From: Faecalimonas sp. | Lineage (GTDB): Bacteria; Bacillota; Clostridia; Lachnospirales; Lachnospiraceae | Direction of reading: 5' to 3' | Length of the DNA: 16,664 nt | NCBI GenBank assembly: GCA_020024645.1 | Contig: JAHHTN010000040.1 | Coordinates: 1-16,664, forward strand | Shown here: positions 16,538 to 16,664 of the stretch, one piece after another | How the letters are laid out: each line of letters begins with the position of its first letter | How positions within the stretch are numbered: position 1 is the first letter of the stretch | The notes under the pieces: model-generated | Told to the model about the DNA's origin: nothing | What the model saw: the letters and a program-made list of their open reading frames with translations, nothing else | The model's database searches: none | Translations under genes and position numbers: made by a program

Positions 16538-16571
16538 GTTACTTTTGTAATGTCTACATGTCATATGTAAC
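16538..16571. promoter_or_regulatory. Candidate operator in the operon leader
   Basis: Between the predicted transcription start and the first gene lies GTTAC (16538-16542) with its inverted copy GTAAC (16567-16571). Inside are two direct TGTAA copies 20 bases apart (16546 and 16566) and two ATGTC copies (16550 and 16558). Helical phasing of the repeats fits a regulator site such as for the SorC-type protein. AT-rich DNA yields such repeats by chance, so this is a suggestion. Confidence 0.3.
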
Positions 16572-16581
16572 CTTTTTCTTT

Positions 16582-16610
16582 ATTCTATATCTTTAGTCTG
16601 TTTTTGTCAA
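16582..16610 (-). promoter_or_regulatory. Main promoter of the selenoprotein/aldolase operon
   Basis: On the minus strand a perfect TTGACA (16605-16610), 17 bases and TAGAAT (16582-16587) form a near-consensus vegetative promoter. The predicted start is near 16575, giving a leader of about 60 bases to ATG 16516. The remaining bases to the window end hold no gene that I can see. Confidence 0.75.
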
Positions 16611-16664
16611 TAATTTCATTTTTATTTTTTTATCTTCTATCTAAAATCGCATCTATTATATTAA

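Noticed and set aside
16517..16564. N-terminal extension of the aldehyde dehydrogenase from ATG 16564
   Set aside because: It has no ribosome site, begins within about 12 bases of the predicted transcription start, and adds residues not typical of the family; ATG 16516 has AAGGAG at a good distance.

Overview
The window is low-GC, Gram-positive anaerobe DNA, most likely from the clostridial order and probably Lachnospiraceae. This rests on the AT-rich codon use, the strong AGGAGG-type ribosome binding sites, the split transketolase, the SEC-C methionine aminopeptidase, the MPN-like membrane protein and a glycine-reductase-type selenoprotein. The taxonomic call is inference from gene families; no rRNA is present.

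Left part, about 1-5950, minus strand: housekeeping genes. Reading leftwards from a divergent promoter region near 5900-6060 they are dnaX (polymerase III tau/gamma), a YbaB/EbfC nucleoid protein and recR. These are followed by a two-gene split transketolase with its own promoter and terminator, a small HD-domain hydrolase, and a membrane protein with a degenerate MPN/JAB-like domain cut by the window edge. On the plus strand, map (methionine aminopeptidase with an N-terminal zinc finger) is divergent from dnaX and ends in a 21-bp perfect hairpin.

Right part, about 7092-16610, minus strand: an accessory catabolic module. A good sigma-A-type promoter (TTGACA, 17 bp, TAGAAT) at 16582-16610 precedes seven tightly spaced genes, in transcription order: aldehyde dehydrogenase; a selenocysteine-containing homologue of glycine/sarcosine/betaine reductase component B (in-frame UGA at 13957-13959); a homologue of the GrdE/GrdG/GrdI proprotein; a DhnA/LsrF-type class I aldolase; a zinc-dependent medium-chain dehydrogenase; an APC-superfamily permease; and a RibF-like flavokinase/FAD synthetase. 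A hairpin terminator then separates a SorC-family regulator with its own extended -10 promoter.

The module is the most interesting part. It pairs a component-B-type Sec protein with a GrdE-like partner in which the residue expected to become the pyruvoyl group appears to be Tyr rather than Cys. No GrdA, GrdC, GrdD or thioredoxin gene is visible. An aldolase, two dehydrogenases, a permease and a flavin enzyme are added instead. A working reading is import of an amine-like or polyol-like compound, carbon-chain cleavage and oxidation supplying electrons, and reductive cleavage of a carbon-heteroatom bond by the selenoprotein pair. The substrate cannot be read from the sequence. Ordinary gene calling would split the selenoprotein into two ORFs and hide the system.
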